Assembly: GCA_029204225.1 (NCBI GenBank)
Contig: CM055100.1
Location: 31,959,645-32,023,644, forward strand
Direction of reading: 5' to 3'
DNA from: Diphasiastrum complanatum
Taxonomy: Eukaryota > Streptophyta > Lycopodiopsida > Lycopodiales > Lycopodiaceae
Length of the DNA stretch: 64,000 nucleotides
Positions 11,423 through 21,997 of the stretch are shown here, piece by piece (position 1 is the first letter of the stretch; each line of letters opens with the position of its first letter). The notes below the pieces were generated by a model. The model saw only the letters and a list, made by a program, of their open reading frames with translations. It made no database searches and was not told the origin of the DNA. The position numbers were made by a program, and so were the translations under genes.

Positions 11423-11530
11423 AGGAGAGCGTCCACGTTTTACAGGAGATGTCACCTCAAATGCTTGTGGTATATTATAAACTCCGGTTTGGATTCTGAC
11501 TCGAAAAGACTCGAAAGTACGTCACTTTGA

Positions 11531-12425
11531 TCTGAAAAAGACAAAAAAGTACAGTGTCTATTATTTTAAAGCCCAGAGTTCCTGAGGCAGAAATATGCAA
11601 CAAGATAACTACAGCTGCTGTAACAGAATCTCCAGAAGTGCAGTTGCTAATCTAATAGAACTAAGTTAGAATTGTCGTTTTACGGACATTATCAGTTAAG
11701 GGATCTGACTTTTACATTCATAACCGAGCCGAGATGAGAATAATGCTGTCTTTTCTAAGCAAAGCAAAACCAACTACCAACAAACTGATAAATAGAAAGA
11801 CTACAAGTCAGGTCATGTCATCGAAAAGCTTCGTACTGATACATGAATCAAAACAAAACAGTTGCACAATACATAGCCCTTAATGCTATCGTTATTGAAT
11901 GAATGCAGCGATGAAATGAAAAAAGCATTTCGCTGCGAAAGCGCTCAAATTTCTTTATTAGAATGAATCCAGCATGCAAACATTCTATTTCGTGGCTTGT
12001 AGAAGAAAGCTTTCAGCCATTGAAATGCCAAAACTCACCGTAACCACAAAGTCGCCCGAATCAAGATCAAATGCCACCCTCGACAGAGACAGGCGTGTAT
12101 AGTTGAAAGATTTTCAAAGAAGAACCATGCTCAAATCAAATGCATCAAATGGCCTAGTCCTTAATGTTTCTGTCCAGGCCGAAAGCAGATAAGAATTTTC
12201 CGATACTCTACTTTTCCAATCAAATCAGCTATACCCTTACAGCAAAATCAGTCACATCTCTATATACTAAATTACCCAAACGAACTAGGCATCGCATGCC
12301 ATCCGATCTGTCAAAGTTTTGACAGAACAAGATCTTCAAGCACATGCAATCTATAACGTATTCAAATAATTGAAGCGCAAACAACGATCCGCGCTTCTCG
12401 TGATACGCTCCATCGCCTTCGCTCT
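11531..12425. other. Probable 5' leader region of the serine-rich gene
   Basis: No protein-coding signal. On the minus strand it lies between a TATA-like element (12432-12426) and a consensus 3' splice site (TTTTTCAG ending at 11532), fitting a 5' UTR with an intron. The donor was not fixed. Confidence 0.3.
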
Positions 12426-12432
12426 CTTTATA
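12426..12432 (-). promoter_or_regulatory. TATA box candidate, serine-rich gene
   Basis: TATAAAG on the minus strand in the context GATATAAAGAGAGC, about 1 kb upstream of the chosen start codon. The location is plausible only if the 5' leader is long or spliced. Confidence 0.35.
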
Positions 12433-12460
12433 TCACGATTCACGAAGAAGAGCCTGGAAT

Positions 12461-12499
12461 CCCCCGGCAGCCCTTAGTTTAAGGGCTGGCCCTCGGGGG
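12461..12499. repeat. Strong GC-rich hairpin
   Basis: An inner perfect stem AGCCCTTA/TAAGGGCT (12469-12476/12480-12487) with a 3-base loop is nested in an outer stem CCCCCG/CGGGGG (12461-12466/12494-12499). It lies about 30 bp upstream of the TATA candidate of the serine-rich gene. Confidence 0.75.
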
Positions 12500-13385
12500 C
12501 TTTTGGTCTCCGGCCCTTAGTACGAGCGCAATTAAGGTACAAGGAAGGGTAAAGCGGCCAGACCCGGACCCATGAAAAAAGGCAGAATACGGGGACGGCT
12601 AACACACAGTCTGTTTTTTTATGACGGTCTCCCTTTATCCAAATGGCACACGACGATGTAAAGCGCGCCACCGCTAGATTTAATCTAGTGCGTTTCAGAT
12701 TCTGCCACGTTTTATGAACTAACGGCTAGGACGAGGCCAAGTGGCAGAGATGGCACGTGGCAGGAATCCGAATGGGAAGAGATGTGTTGAAGCCGGATTC
12801 ACATTGCATGGCATTTTGACGGGTCGATGGCCATTATGAGTGCTGTGTACTTGGGCGTCGTACACTTGATTGAGTAGCTCTTGTCTGAAATAATGGTCCC
12901 CCAAACGCGCCTGTCAACTTTCAATTTGACTTGAAGGAGAGAGGACCTCTTGGACGCATGACCGTGTGGCTGGGTCACCGGGTGTGGTTGGCCGATGGGC
13001 CAAGGGCCAATGCGCCATGGACCCTGTGGCTTGGGCGATCCATTAGTCGTTCACGGACTCCTTGCCAAGCTGACCCCTAGAACCTACCGGCAACGCCAGG
13101 CCTTTCAATTTTGTAGGGCTTCATTTTTCAACGTCTGGCTGATTGACTCTGCTCTCGTCTTGTGATAGGTACCAGGTTTAGTAGCAATAGTCACCTCACA
13201 TGAAGCAGGAGTTTCCATTTATGGCAGCTTCCAATCAACCCACCCTCAAGCAAATATCAAAGCATGTAATTGATGTTCGGGCTTGTAGCGGACAGGTGTC
13301 CCATTTTGATAGGCTCTAAACACAGATGTTCAGAGCCATAGCGCTTTGTTGAAGCGGCAGAAGGGCCAAAACTTCAATTACGCCT
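12500..13385. other. No gene seen; GC-richer than surroundings
   Basis: Only short unsupported frames occur (12474-12671 and 12719-12904, minus). A hairpin GGCTCTAAACA/TGTTCAGAGCC is present at 13312-13337 with one mismatch. Confidence 0.45.
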
Positions 13386-13513
13386 GGTAGCGGGCCGTGA
13401 GCAGGCCTGCTACACTCTGTAAAGGCAGCCTTCAACGCACCTCGTCGCAGGGCGGCTCGGTGCATGAAGGCTGCCTGCTACACACGGTAGCGGGCCTGCT
13501 CACGCCCGCTACC
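13386..13513. repeat. Long imperfect foldback (about 56-bp arms)
   Basis: The left arm 13386-13441 and right arm 13460-13513 are reverse complements at roughly 80 percent identity, separated by an 18-base loop. The outer 10 bp (GGTAGCGGGC) occur at both ends. The right arm also holds a small hairpin, GGTAGCGGGC/GCCCGCTACC at 13486-13513. Confidence 0.85.
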
Positions 13514-13690
13514 TAGTCCTTAAATAGAGAGAGAGAAGGTGTGCTATGTTAGAGGAAACGTGATTCTCTAAGTTTGATTGGGCCACATGTCCCTCAAGTT
13601 TCAATGGTGCGCATTTAAAATTTTAACAAGATGATGCCCTCGTGGGTGAGGCCGGGTAATGCTCTCTTTGTGTGTTTTCTAGAAGGTTAG

Positions 13691-13716
13691 ATATATATAA
13701 TATATATATATATATA
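13691..13716. repeat. (AT)n tract
   Basis: A short, once-interrupted AT dinucleotide repeat. Confidence 0.9.
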
Positions 13717-13749
13717 CTAGTTGTGAGTGCCTGTTGTTGACGGGCATCC

Positions 13750-13845
13750 GTATCAATGCTTCAACTATGTTTCAACAATGGTTCAACGATGGATGCTATA
13801 ACATCTGTATCAGTGCTTCAACAATGTTTCAACGATGGATGGTTC
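13750..13845. repeat. Tandem TTCAACNATGG repeats
   Basis: Two copies of a ~58-bp unit containing GTATCARTGCTTCAAC and several TTCAACRATGG decamers, immediately left of a GA microsatellite. Confidence 0.7.
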
Positions 13846-13862
13846 AGAGACTTGCCCACCTC

Positions 13863-13865
<3 letters not shown>

Positions 13866-13930
<65 letters not shown>
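13866..13930. repeat. (GA)n microsatellite
   Basis: A 65-bp uninterrupted GA repeat. Confidence 0.97.
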
Positions 13931-13934
<4 letters not shown>

Positions 13935-13974
13935 TGTAGAATTTTCTAATGAAATGTTTTGGAATGAAATGATG

Positions 13975-14038
13975 TGGTGTTGGTTATGGTTAGGGATAGG
14001 GTGGTGATGGTTACAGTTAGAGTTTTATTTTCAGGGTT

Positions 14039-14043
<5 letters not shown>
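13975..14043. repeat. Degenerate telomere-like tract, TTAGGG sense
   Basis: GGTTAGGG, GGTTATGG and GGGTTAGGGTT variants are clustered next to a GA repeat. The opposite-sense counterpart lies at 14841-14960. Confidence 0.55.

Positions 14044-14044
<1 letters not shown>

Positions 14045-14092
<48 letters not shown>
14045..14092. repeat. (GA)n microsatellite
   Basis: A 48-bp GA repeat directly joined to the telomere-like tract. Confidence 0.97.
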
Positions 14093-14098
<6 letters not shown>

Positions 14099-14144
14099 AT
14101 TAAGAGACATTGTAAATTGTTCGAATATAAATTTTCAACCAGTT

Positions 14145-14807
14145 TCAAAACATTGTATAAATGTCATCGCTTAAATCTAATACCATTACCTGGCTATACA
14201 CCAGGGTATCTAACATTGCCTCAAAGGCAGACGCACTAATCGTGCTGCCATTCCTATAAACATATATTAAATTACTAAGTAGCAAATCTACATCTAAAAG
14301 CAAACTAAAACTCTGTGGATATACGCCAATCATGCTCTCTTCACTGATCAAATAACAAATATATAGCTCTAACAACCAAATGGCTGTGCTGCAAAAGATA
14401 TGCTCTCCATCGCCAAGCAGCTCCCTATACTCCACGGAAAATCGACGATGATTCACCATCAAGTTCACCATCGGCACAAACACACAGGTGGCCAACTGTA
14501 ATAGGTGACATACAAAATCCAATGTACAAATAACAAATAAAAGAATATGCGACACGACATGACTAAAATGTAATTTTTATTGTCTATTTAATTATAAGAA
14601 TGGAAATTGTGAGTATTGTTTACAAACATAAAGATGCATGCTAATAAAACATGACAAACTATTAAGTCGATCTACAAAGTAAAGCAAATACCTTGTTAAA
14701 AAATACTTGTTTGCTTCGCCATGAAGTGCGTCTATTTGTTGTGTGACACGGGCTATGCTATAACTTCCACCTAGGAGGATAGGCTCTGATTGGTTTACGG
14801 TTTTCAC
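14145..14807 (-). other. Unrecognised exon-like frames downstream of the Helitron helicase
   Basis: Two minus-strand frames occur: 14807-14592 and 14555-14145. The first reads SEPILLGGSYSIARVTQQID and runs into a donor-like AAG|GTATTT near 14696. The second contains an acceptor-like CCTATTACAG near 14500, followed by a frame without known motifs. They could be exons of a host fragment carried by the Helitron or chance frames; no phase-consistent splice gives a long product. The stretch is bounded by telomere-like tracts in opposite senses. Confidence 0.2.
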
Positions 14808-14840
14808 TGCAGGCCTCTACAGTTGTACACAAATTTGAAA

Positions 14841-14960
14841 CCAGAACCCTAACCAAAACTTAATGCCAATGTAAACCATAACCAAAACCCTAAACCTAAT
14901 CTAACTCTAATTGTACTCTAATTCTAACCCTAACCATAACCCTAGCAGTAACCCTTGGTC
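14841..14960. repeat. Degenerate telomere-like tract, CCCTAA sense
   Basis: Repeats of CCCTAACC, CCCTAAACC and CTAACTCTAA variants over about 120 bp, opposite in sense to the tract at 13975-14043. Confidence 0.6.
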
Positions 14961-14971
14961 CAAAACAAATA

Positions 14972-15759
14972 CTACAACACTTCAGAATATACAATGTTTT
15001 GAGTGCACGGTGCCACTCCTGCTCCATCTGTAAATCGGCCTTCAGTATCAATAATCAACACTCGTACACTTCCGGCATTTCGCACTCTCGATAGTGCAAC
15101 ATACAGTTGACCATGACTAAATGCGGGGCGTGGCAAGTACAATCCAATAGTCTCCATAGTCTGCCCCTTCGCCTTGTTTATTGTCATGGCGAATGCCGCT
15201 CTAATAGGAAATTGTACTCGCTGCAACTCAAACGACAAGTCTGAAGCGCTCGGCACCAAAGGGATCCGTGGAATGAGGACTCTACTCCCAATATTCCTAC
15301 CGGTAACTATCTCTGCGTCTATGACTTGTCTACCCAATCTACAAATGATGAGTCTTGTACCATTGCACAATCCTTTGTGCGACGCGATGGACAACAACAA
15401 CATCACTATCATGCCAACCTTTAGCACCAATCTGTGTGGAGGACATCCACTTGGTTGCAAACTGTTTAGAAACTCTACTGGGTACACATGAGAGTCATCA
15501 TGTTCAACAACGCTATCAGCACTATAAAATGTGTAACCATCCCCCGGAAGCTCCTCTACAACTTTCGCATTGATTTTGTCCACGTCTGAATTCAATGTGT
15601 TTAATATTGCAAGACTCCTCAAAAAGTCAACATCCATGTATCGTCGTGTTATATCAGGAAAAGTGAATGATATCAATTCACCCACATCACGCGTCCTTAG
15701 GCACATATCATTTGGCAAAGAAATCAAATCCAAACTATGATGCCTGAATGTGTGCTCAC
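14972..15759 (-). pseudogene. Helitron Pif1-like helicase, C-terminal half
   Basis: The frame contains LISLPNDMCLRT, then NGTRLIICRLGRQVIDAEIV, VLIPRIPL, the motif AFAMTINKAKGQTM and the last helicase motif LYVALSRVR, and ends with a natural stop at 14972-14974. In family members these segments form helicase motifs IV-VI and the C-terminus of RepHel, which unwinds DNA during rolling-circle transposition. The frame runs straight to the copia-1 insertion point at 15759 and continues without shift at 22002 on the other side once one target duplication is discounted. The section itself has no stop, but the N-terminal section is disrupted. Confidence 0.8.
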
Positions 15760-16496
15760 TGTGAAGAATTGAAAAAGATTATCTATGTTAGATATAGGGG
15801 TCTTATGTTTTTTACATCAAGCATCTAGGTGTAGGATGTTGATAGGAATAAATTTGGCATAGATGGCAAATTATGCATTTCCACTTGTAATGCCACTATT
15901 GAGCCAAAATAGAGTAAGAGGCTAAACACTTGCTAATTAGAGTGTAGACAAGTGTAAAGTTTTTGTTTGATGAATTCCAAGAGGTCCAATAGGATATAGA
16001 GGTGGAACCTTGAGAGGTCCAATAGGAAATTGAGGTGTGCTTGAATATAGTCCAATAGAATTAAGAGGTGCATAGATCAATGATCCAATAGGATCAAGAG
16101 GTGACAAAATGTGGTCCAATCATAGTTAAGCATAGTGGTAGCTCGTGGACCTACTAGTATCATTGTACTCCTCATTTTGAAATTAATTGATTTGGTGATT
16201 TCATGGATTTTGTGAGTTATTGGATTTCTAGCTTTCTCTCTCTACCCGAGAGCTCTTGATGTATTTTCTCTCTCTACCCGAGGAGAGCAGCTTGTTTTTA
16301 CTTAGATTATTTTTTGAATACTTCCCACACGTGTGAGTGAGAGTTGGAAGTGATTGAATGCATGTAGTAGTGTGTTTTTGCCATAGGATTCAAGATTGAT
16401 CTTGAATCTCAATCTAGTCTTGATCTTAGTGCATCTACACACCTTAGGAGATCACAAGTACATGTAGTGGACAGTCCACACGTGTGAAATTCAACA
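15760..16496 (+). repeat. 5' LTR of copia-1
   Basis: 737 bp, begins TGTGAAGAATTG and ends TTCAACA (TG...CA). It contains two CACACGTGTG palindromes (16326-16335, 16477-16486) and repeated AGAGGTCCAATAGGA-type motifs at 15980-16100. Confidence 0.95.
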
Positions 16497-16509
16497 TGGT
16501 ATCAGAGCC
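16497..16509 (+). other. Primer-binding site of copia-1
   Basis: TGGTATCAGAGCC directly after the LTR; complementary to the initiator Met tRNA 3' end. Confidence 0.92.
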
Positions 16510-17252
16510 TACCTAAGGTTACCATGCATTTTGATCCATCTAAGTGAAAAATTTTCATCAATCTTGAGCTAGAAATTGTCAAGGCCCATTTTCCTAGCTA
16601 TCTTGTTCAATCTTGGATCAAAAGAGATCAAAAGGACATTGATTGGGTCTGATCTGGTACTGTACGGAATCAGGTGCTCAGACACGTGTGAGGAACATCC
16701 AATTTCAGTTTGGAAGTTCTCTCTCATGTTTGATCCATTTATCTTGCTTGATAGCTTGTTTTGAAGCTATTTTTGTCTAGTTTCTGTTGCAATCAGTTTC
16801 ATTCCATTTGGTTGAGCCAATCAAAAGTTATAAGCTTTTGAAGAGGGTTAGGTAGGGCACCTAGACCTGGGTGGACACATTTGGTTTGGTCAAGAGATTG
16901 CTTGGTTGATCCAAAATCACAGTTGTATGCTTGCCAATCTCATCTATATGTGATCTAGGCACTGTTTTGAGATCTTAGCCATTTTGTTTCATGCAATATC
17001 ATTGTATTTGAGTCAAATTTGGTTTCTTAGTGTATTTCACACGTGCTAAGAGTGTTGGATCCTAACTTTGCCTATACTCCATCATTTGATGTGAAATAGA
17101 TCTTGTTTTAGAGAGATTTGTGTAGCTAGTGAGAATCAATTCACAAATTGTTGTAAGATCTTTCATAAGAGGAGATAGTACTCAATTATTGGATCCTATT
17201 GAAAGTGTGTAACAACATTTATTGTTCATCATCTGAGTTTTCTTCACTTCAA

Positions 17253-20200
17253 ATGTCTTCAATGGGTTCATCCTTGTTGGAACCAAGTGAAAGATTGACC
17301 ACTTCAAATTATTCAATTTGGAAAATGAGGATGGAGTCCATCTTGATCCTTCAAGACGTGATGGACATAGTTCTTGGCCTTGAAGAAGAACCACAAGTTC
17401 TTCAAGAGGTTCAAAAATACAAAAAGAGAGCTAGGATGGCTCTCCACTACATTAAGATGAATGTCTCTAATGAGATATTGAGGGAGATAGGTACTTGTAC
17501 AGCAGCCAAAGAAGCTTGGGATTGTCTCAAGACTATCTATGAGGCTAAGAATACCTCTAGGCTTCTCACTCTTAGGAATCAAATCTTTCAAAGTAGCCAA
17601 AAGAGTGATGAGAGTGCATCTAGTTATGTTTTGAGAGTAAAAGATATTCATAGAGAGCTTGCTTGTATTGGTGATTCCATCAATCAAAATGAGCTAGTTC
17701 AAGTCATTCTCAATGGCTTGAGAAGTGAATTTGATAATCTTGTCCAATCCTATGCCATTAAGGAGGAGCTACCAAGTTTGGAGGCTCTCCAAAGTGTGCT
17801 AATTTTAGAAGAATCAAGACAAGAGTATAAGCTCTTGAGGATGGACAAGCTTTCTCTCACTCATAATGATGGCAAAGCTCTTTTTGCCAAGGATAAGCAC
17901 AAAGAGAGGAGCAAGAACCAACATCAACAATCCTCAAGCAAGGACAAAGTCAAATCCAAAGACAAAGATGAGGAGGAAGATGATTCCTCTAATGCTTCAT
18001 CATCCAAGCTCAAGAAGAAGAAGAAGATCAAGTGCTTTTATTGTGGCAAGAAAGGTCATTATGCCACCAATTGCTTCAAAAAGAAGAATCAACTCAAGCA
18101 AGCCAATATTACCAATGAGAAGGAAGACACTATTGCAAGTGATGGAGAGGGATCTCTTATGGTCTCTAGTTTCTCATCTACTCCTTTCAAGAAGGACGGC
18201 CTATGGTATATTGATAGTGGAGCCTCTTCACATATGTGTAGCTCCAAGGACTCTTTCTCTTCTATTGCACCTTATGATGGAGTGAAGAAATCAATATACA
18301 CTGCAAATGATTTTGAATGTCCTATTGAAGGCATAGGGAACATTCCCTTGAAGCTTGCATCCTCTAAAGTTCTTTCTCTCTCTAGAGTTCTTTATGTACC
18401 TAAGCTTACCAAGAATCTTATTAGTGTTGGTCAATTGCTTGATAATGGCCTTGATGTAAAATTCAATGTTGATACTTGCACTATCAAGAAGAATGATGAG
18501 ATACTTGCATTAGGATCTAGATTTGGTGGCATCTATAAACTAGATCCAAATGAGTATGTGAATGCTTGTAATGTTGCTCTTGTGAACAAGCTCTCTATGG
18601 AGGAATTATGGCATAGGAGGTTGGGACATCCCAACTACAAATCCATGCTCTCTATGATCAAAGAATCCAAAGCTATTGGCTTGCCAAAGTCATTCTCCAA
18701 GAAGATCAAGCCTTGTGAGGCTTGTGCTATTGCTAAATCTCACAAAAAGCCATTTACAAGATCTTCTATCAAAAGCAAGCATCCTTTGGAGTTAATCCAC
18801 TCGGATGTGCATTTCTCATCAACTACAAGCAAGGGAGGAGCCACTTGTTTTGTTACTTTCATTGATGATTACACAAGATTCACTTGGATATATCTTCTTG
18901 CTTCAAAATCTATGGTGTTTGATCATTTCCTTATTTTCAAAGCTTATGTAGAGAAGCAATTCTCATTCAAGATTAAAGCTCTTAGAAGTGATGGAGGTGG
19001 TGAATATATCTCCAATAAATTTCAAGACTTTTGTGAGCTTGAAGGCATTAAAAGAGAATTTTCTTGTGCCTACTCTCCATCTCAAAATGGAGTGGCCGAG
19101 AGAAAGAATAGATCTCTATGTGAATGTGCAAAATCTATGAGAATTGAGGCATCTTTGCCCAAAGATTTTTGGGGAGAAGCCATCAATTGTGCAAATTATC
19201 TTTGCAATAGGCTCCCACATATAGCTCTTGGAGGAAAGTCACCATATGAAATCTTATTTTTGAAGAAGCCTAAGGTTGATCACCTTAGAATTTTTGGATG
19301 CTTATGCTTTGTCCATATGCCCTTGGAAACAAGGAAGAAGGAAGATCCTAGTGCATGCAAAGGGATCATGGTTGGATACTCATCCACCAAGAAGGCCTAT
19401 AGAGTCTTTATACTCTCTACTTCTCAAGTTATTGAAAGTAGAGATGTTGTCTTTCATGAAGATCAACACTCATCATTTGAAGAGGCCGAGATCAAGAAAT
19501 CTATGGATGCATCATCAATTATTGATTTTGAAGACAATCATGATGTGATGGGGTCGAGATTTGAAGAAGACTCTCCTCGGATTTTTTCACCAAGAAGATC
19601 CATGAGAGATAGATCCGAGCCTAAGAGGCTCTCATATGTTGACAAAGGCAAACAAGTGGATCTTGATTCCACTAATTATGTTTTTTATGTCTCTCATGAA
19701 GAGCCAAAGAATGTACAAGAGGCACTTAATACCAAGGAATGGTATGATGCCATGAAGCAAGAGTATGATGCATTGATCACCAACAATACTTGGGAACTTG
19801 TGGATCCTCCTTCCAACAAGCATGTGATTGGTTGCAAGTGGGTATTTCGGATCAAGTTCAATCATGATGGCACCATCAACAAGCATAAAGCAAGATTATG
19901 TGCCAAAGGATTTGCTCAAATCCATGGTCTTGATTATGAGGAAACCTTTGCACCCGTTGCAAAAATGGTGACAATAAGAATTCTTATTTCTCTTGCTTGT
20001 TTTTTCAAGTGGAAGGTGTTCCAATTAGATGTATCCAATGCTTTTCTAAATGGTTATCTTGAGGAGGAGATCTATATGGAACAACCTCAAGGATTCATCA
20101 AGGATGAGTCCAAAGTGTGCTTGCTCTTCAAAAGTCTTTATGGACTCAAGCAAGCACCAAGATCATGGTATTCAAGACTTAACTCTTTCCTTATATCACT

Positions 20201-21242
20201 AGGATTTACTCTTAGTGACTATGATCCTTCCATGTATCTAAAGTTTGTTGATAGCAATATTGTCATTCTTCTAATTTATGTTGATGACATTATTCTTTGT
20301 GGAAGTTGTATCAAGCTAGTTGATGAAACCAAGCTAGCACTTGGATGTGAGTTTAAAATGCAAGATCTAGGAGAGATACATTACATCCTAGGCCTAGAAA
20401 TTGATTTTTATGAAAATCATGTCTTTATATGCCAATCTAGATATGCTCACTCTATGTTGAAAAAATTCCATATGGAAAATTCTAAGAGCATAGATACTCC
20501 AATGGAGCAAATTGTAAAAGATCCTAATAAAGGTGATGAAATATCCTTTGAGGACATCACACTTTTTAGGAGTCTTATAGGCTCCTTGATTTGGCTTACT
20601 ATTACTAGGCCCGATCTTAGTTTTTGTGTGCACAAATTGAGTCAATTTATGCAAGAACCTAAGATCCATCATTGGAAGATGGCCAAGAGGATTTTAAGAT
20701 ATGTATCTTCATCTTGTGATTATGGTCTACTCTATAAAAGTGAAGATCTATCCATTATTGGCTACTCGGATTCGGACTTTGCAAGTGACAAAATGGATCG
20801 GAAGTCTATTAGTGCATACACTATCTTTCTTGGAGGCAATCTAATATCTTGGCTTTCCAAAAAGCAAGATACTATATCTCTCTCTTCATGTGAGGCCGAG
20901 TACAAAGCACTCACTACAACTACCAAAGAAGTGCTTTGGATCAAGAGGTTATTAATGGAACTAAAGTGCATCAAGGAGGATGATCTACCAATGATCAAGT
21001 GTGATAACATCTCGGCCCAAGCTCTTGCCAATAATCCCATATTTCATGCAAGAAGCAAGCACATAGAAGTGGCACACCATTTTGTGAGAGAAAAGCTTAT
21101 TGGAGGAGAAATCTATTTGGAGCATGTCAACTCGTCCTCTTGTATTGCCGATCTACTCACCAAGCCTTTGAGCAAAAGTGCTTTCATCAAGCATAGATCT
21201 AATCTTGGAGTTATATCAAGATCAATGCTCAAATCTTCATAG
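17253..21242 (+). CDS. Copia-1 Gag-Pol polyprotein, 1329 residues
   Basis: The single uninterrupted frame is read from the ATG at 17253; the frame is open a little farther up but without an ATG. In order: Gag (TSNYSIWKMRMESILILQD, KEAWDCLKTIYE); zinc knuckle CFYCGKKGHYATNC (residues 261-274); protease DSGA (321-324); integrase HHCC region (LWHRRLGHPN...CEACAIAKSH) and catalytic D518, D580, E616 with the copia DD35E spacing; reverse transcriptase with YVDD (1009-1012); RNase H (SDSDFASD, SSCEAEYKAL) and a typical ADLLTKPLSK tail. All catalytic residues seen are intact. It encodes everything needed for particle formation, reverse transcription and integration; activity is an inference from intactness. 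Confidence 0.96.
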   Translation: MSSMGSSLLEPSERLTTSNYSIWKMRMESILILQDVMDIVLGLEEEPQVLQEVQKYKKRARMALHYIKMNVSNEILREIGTCTAAKEAWDCLKTIYEAKNTSRLLTLRNQIFQSSQKSDESASSYVLRVKDIHRELACIGDSINQNELVQVILNGLRSEFDNLVQSYAIKEELPSLEALQSVLILEESRQEYKLLRMDKLSLTHNDGKALFAKDKHKERSKNQHQQSSSKDKVKSKDKDEEEDDSSNASSSKLKKKKKIKCFYCGKKGHYATNCFKKKNQLKQANITNEKEDTIASDGEGSLMVSSFSSTPFKKDGLWYIDSGASSHMCSSKDSFSSIAPYDGVKKSIYTANDFECPIEGIGNIPLKLASSKVLSLSRVLYVPKLTKNLISVGQLLDNGLDVKFNVDTCTIKKNDEILALGSRFGGIYKLDPNEYVNACNVALVNKLSMEELWHRRLGHPNYKSMLSMIKESKAIGLPKSFSKKIKPCEACAIAKSHKKPFTRSSIKSKHPLELIHSDVHFSSTTSKGGATCFVTFIDDYTRFTWIYLLASKSMVFDHFLIFKAYVEKQFSFKIKALRSDGGGEYISNKFQDFCELEGIKREFSCAYSPSQNGVAERKNRSLCECAKSMRIEASLPKDFWGEAINCANYLCNRLPHIALGGKSPYEILFLKKPKVDHLRIFGCLCFVHMPLETRKKEDPSACKGIMVGYSSTKKAYRVFILSTSQVIESRDVVFHEDQHSSFEEAEIKKSMDASSIIDFEDNHDVMGSRFEEDSPRIFSPRRSMRDRSEPKRLSYVDKGKQVDLDSTNYVFYVSHEEPKNVQEALNTKEWYDAMKQEYDALITNNTWELVDPPSNKHVIGCKWVFRIKFNHDGTINKHKARLCAKGFAQIHGLDYEETFAPVAKMVTIRILISLACFFKWKVFQLDVSNAFLNGYLEEEIYMEQPQGFIKDESKVCLLFKSLYGLKQAPRSWYSRLNSFLISLGFTLSDYDPSMYLKFVDSNIVILLIYVDDIILCGSCIKLVDETKLALGCEFKMQDLGEIHYILGLEIDFYENHVFICQSRYAHSMLKKFHMENSKSIDTPMEQIVKDPNKGDEISFEDITLFRSLIGSLIWLTITRPDLSFCVHKLSQFMQEPKIHHWKMAKRILRYVSSSCDYGLLYKSEDLSIIGYSDSDFASDKMDRKSISAYTIFLGGNLISWLSKKQDTISLSSCEAEYKALTTTTKEVLWIKRLLMELKCIKEDDLPMIKCDNISAQALANNPIFHARSKHIEVAHHFVREKLIGGEIYLEHVNSSSCIADLLTKPLSKSAFIKHRSNLGVISRSMLKSS

Positions 21243-21245
21243 ATA

Positions 21246-21260
21246 ATTTTTTAGGAGGAG
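21246..21260 (+). other. Polypurine tract of copia-1
   Basis: A T-run followed by AGGAGGAG immediately before the 3' LTR; primes plus-strand DNA synthesis. Confidence 0.85.
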
Positions 21261-21997
21261 TGTGAAGAATTGAAAAAGATTATCTATGTTAGATATAGGG
21301 GTCTTATGTTTTTTACATCAAGCATCTAGGTGTAGGATGTTGATAGGAATAAATTTGGCATAGATGGCAAATTATGCATTTCCACTTGTAATGCCACTAT
21401 TGAGCCAAAATAGAGTAAGAGGCTAAACACTTGCTAATTAGAGTGTAGACAAGTGTAAAGTTTTTGTTTGATGAATTCCAAGAGGTCCAATAGGATATAG
21501 AGGTGGAACCTTGAGAGGTCCAATAGGAAATTGAGGTGTGCTTGAATATAGTCCAATAGAATTAAGAGGTGCATAGATCAATGATCCAATAGGATCAAGA
21601 GGTGACAAAATGTGGTCCAATCATAGTTAAGCATAGTGGTAGCTCGTGGACCTACTAGTATCATTGTACTCCTCATTTTGAAATTAATTGATTTGGTGAT
21701 TTCATGGATTTTGTGAGTTATTGGATTTCTAGCTTTCTCTCTCTACCCGAGAGCTCTTGATGTATTTTCTCTCTCTACCCGAGGAGAGCAGCTTGTTTTT
21801 ACTTAGATTATTTTTTGAATACTTCCCACACGTGTGAGTGAGAGTTGGAAGTGATTGAATGCATGTAGTAGTGTGTTTTTGCCATAGGATTCAAGATTGA
21901 TCTTGAATCTCAATCTAGTCTTGATCTTGGTGCATCTACACACCTTAGGAGATCACAAGTACATGTAGTGGACAGTCCACACGTGTGAAATTCAACA
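21261..21997 (+). repeat. 3' LTR of copia-1
   Basis: 737 bp, identical to the 5' LTR except at 21929. CACACGTGTG palindromes lie at 21827-21836 and 21978-21987. Confidence 0.95.

Larger units (their letters stand above)
15760..21997 (+). mobile_element. Copia-1: intact, young Ty1/copia retrotransposon
   Basis: A complete 6238-bp element: LTR, Met-tRNA primer site, single Gag-Pol frame, purine tract, LTR. It is flanked by a perfect 5-bp target duplication ctcac (15755-15759 and 21998-22002). Comparing the two 737-bp LTRs base by base I find one difference (A at 16428, G at 21929). It is inserted in a Helitron helicase gene in the opposite orientation. Intact coding and near-identical LTRs mean a recent insertion, and possibly a mobile copy. 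Confidence 0.95.

Noticed and set aside
10928-11455. Single-exon version of the serine-rich gene starting at 11455 and ending at 10928
   Set aside because: The 11455 codon is GTG, and the end runs through a good donor site; the spliced model is preferred.
17199-17252. Upstream extension of copia-1 Gag-Pol
   Set aside because: The frame is open but contains no ATG until 17253; a TTG start is unlikely in a plant mRNA.
19276-21040. Secondary frames on both strands inside copia-1
   Set aside because: They overlap the intact Gag-Pol frame and show no independent motif.
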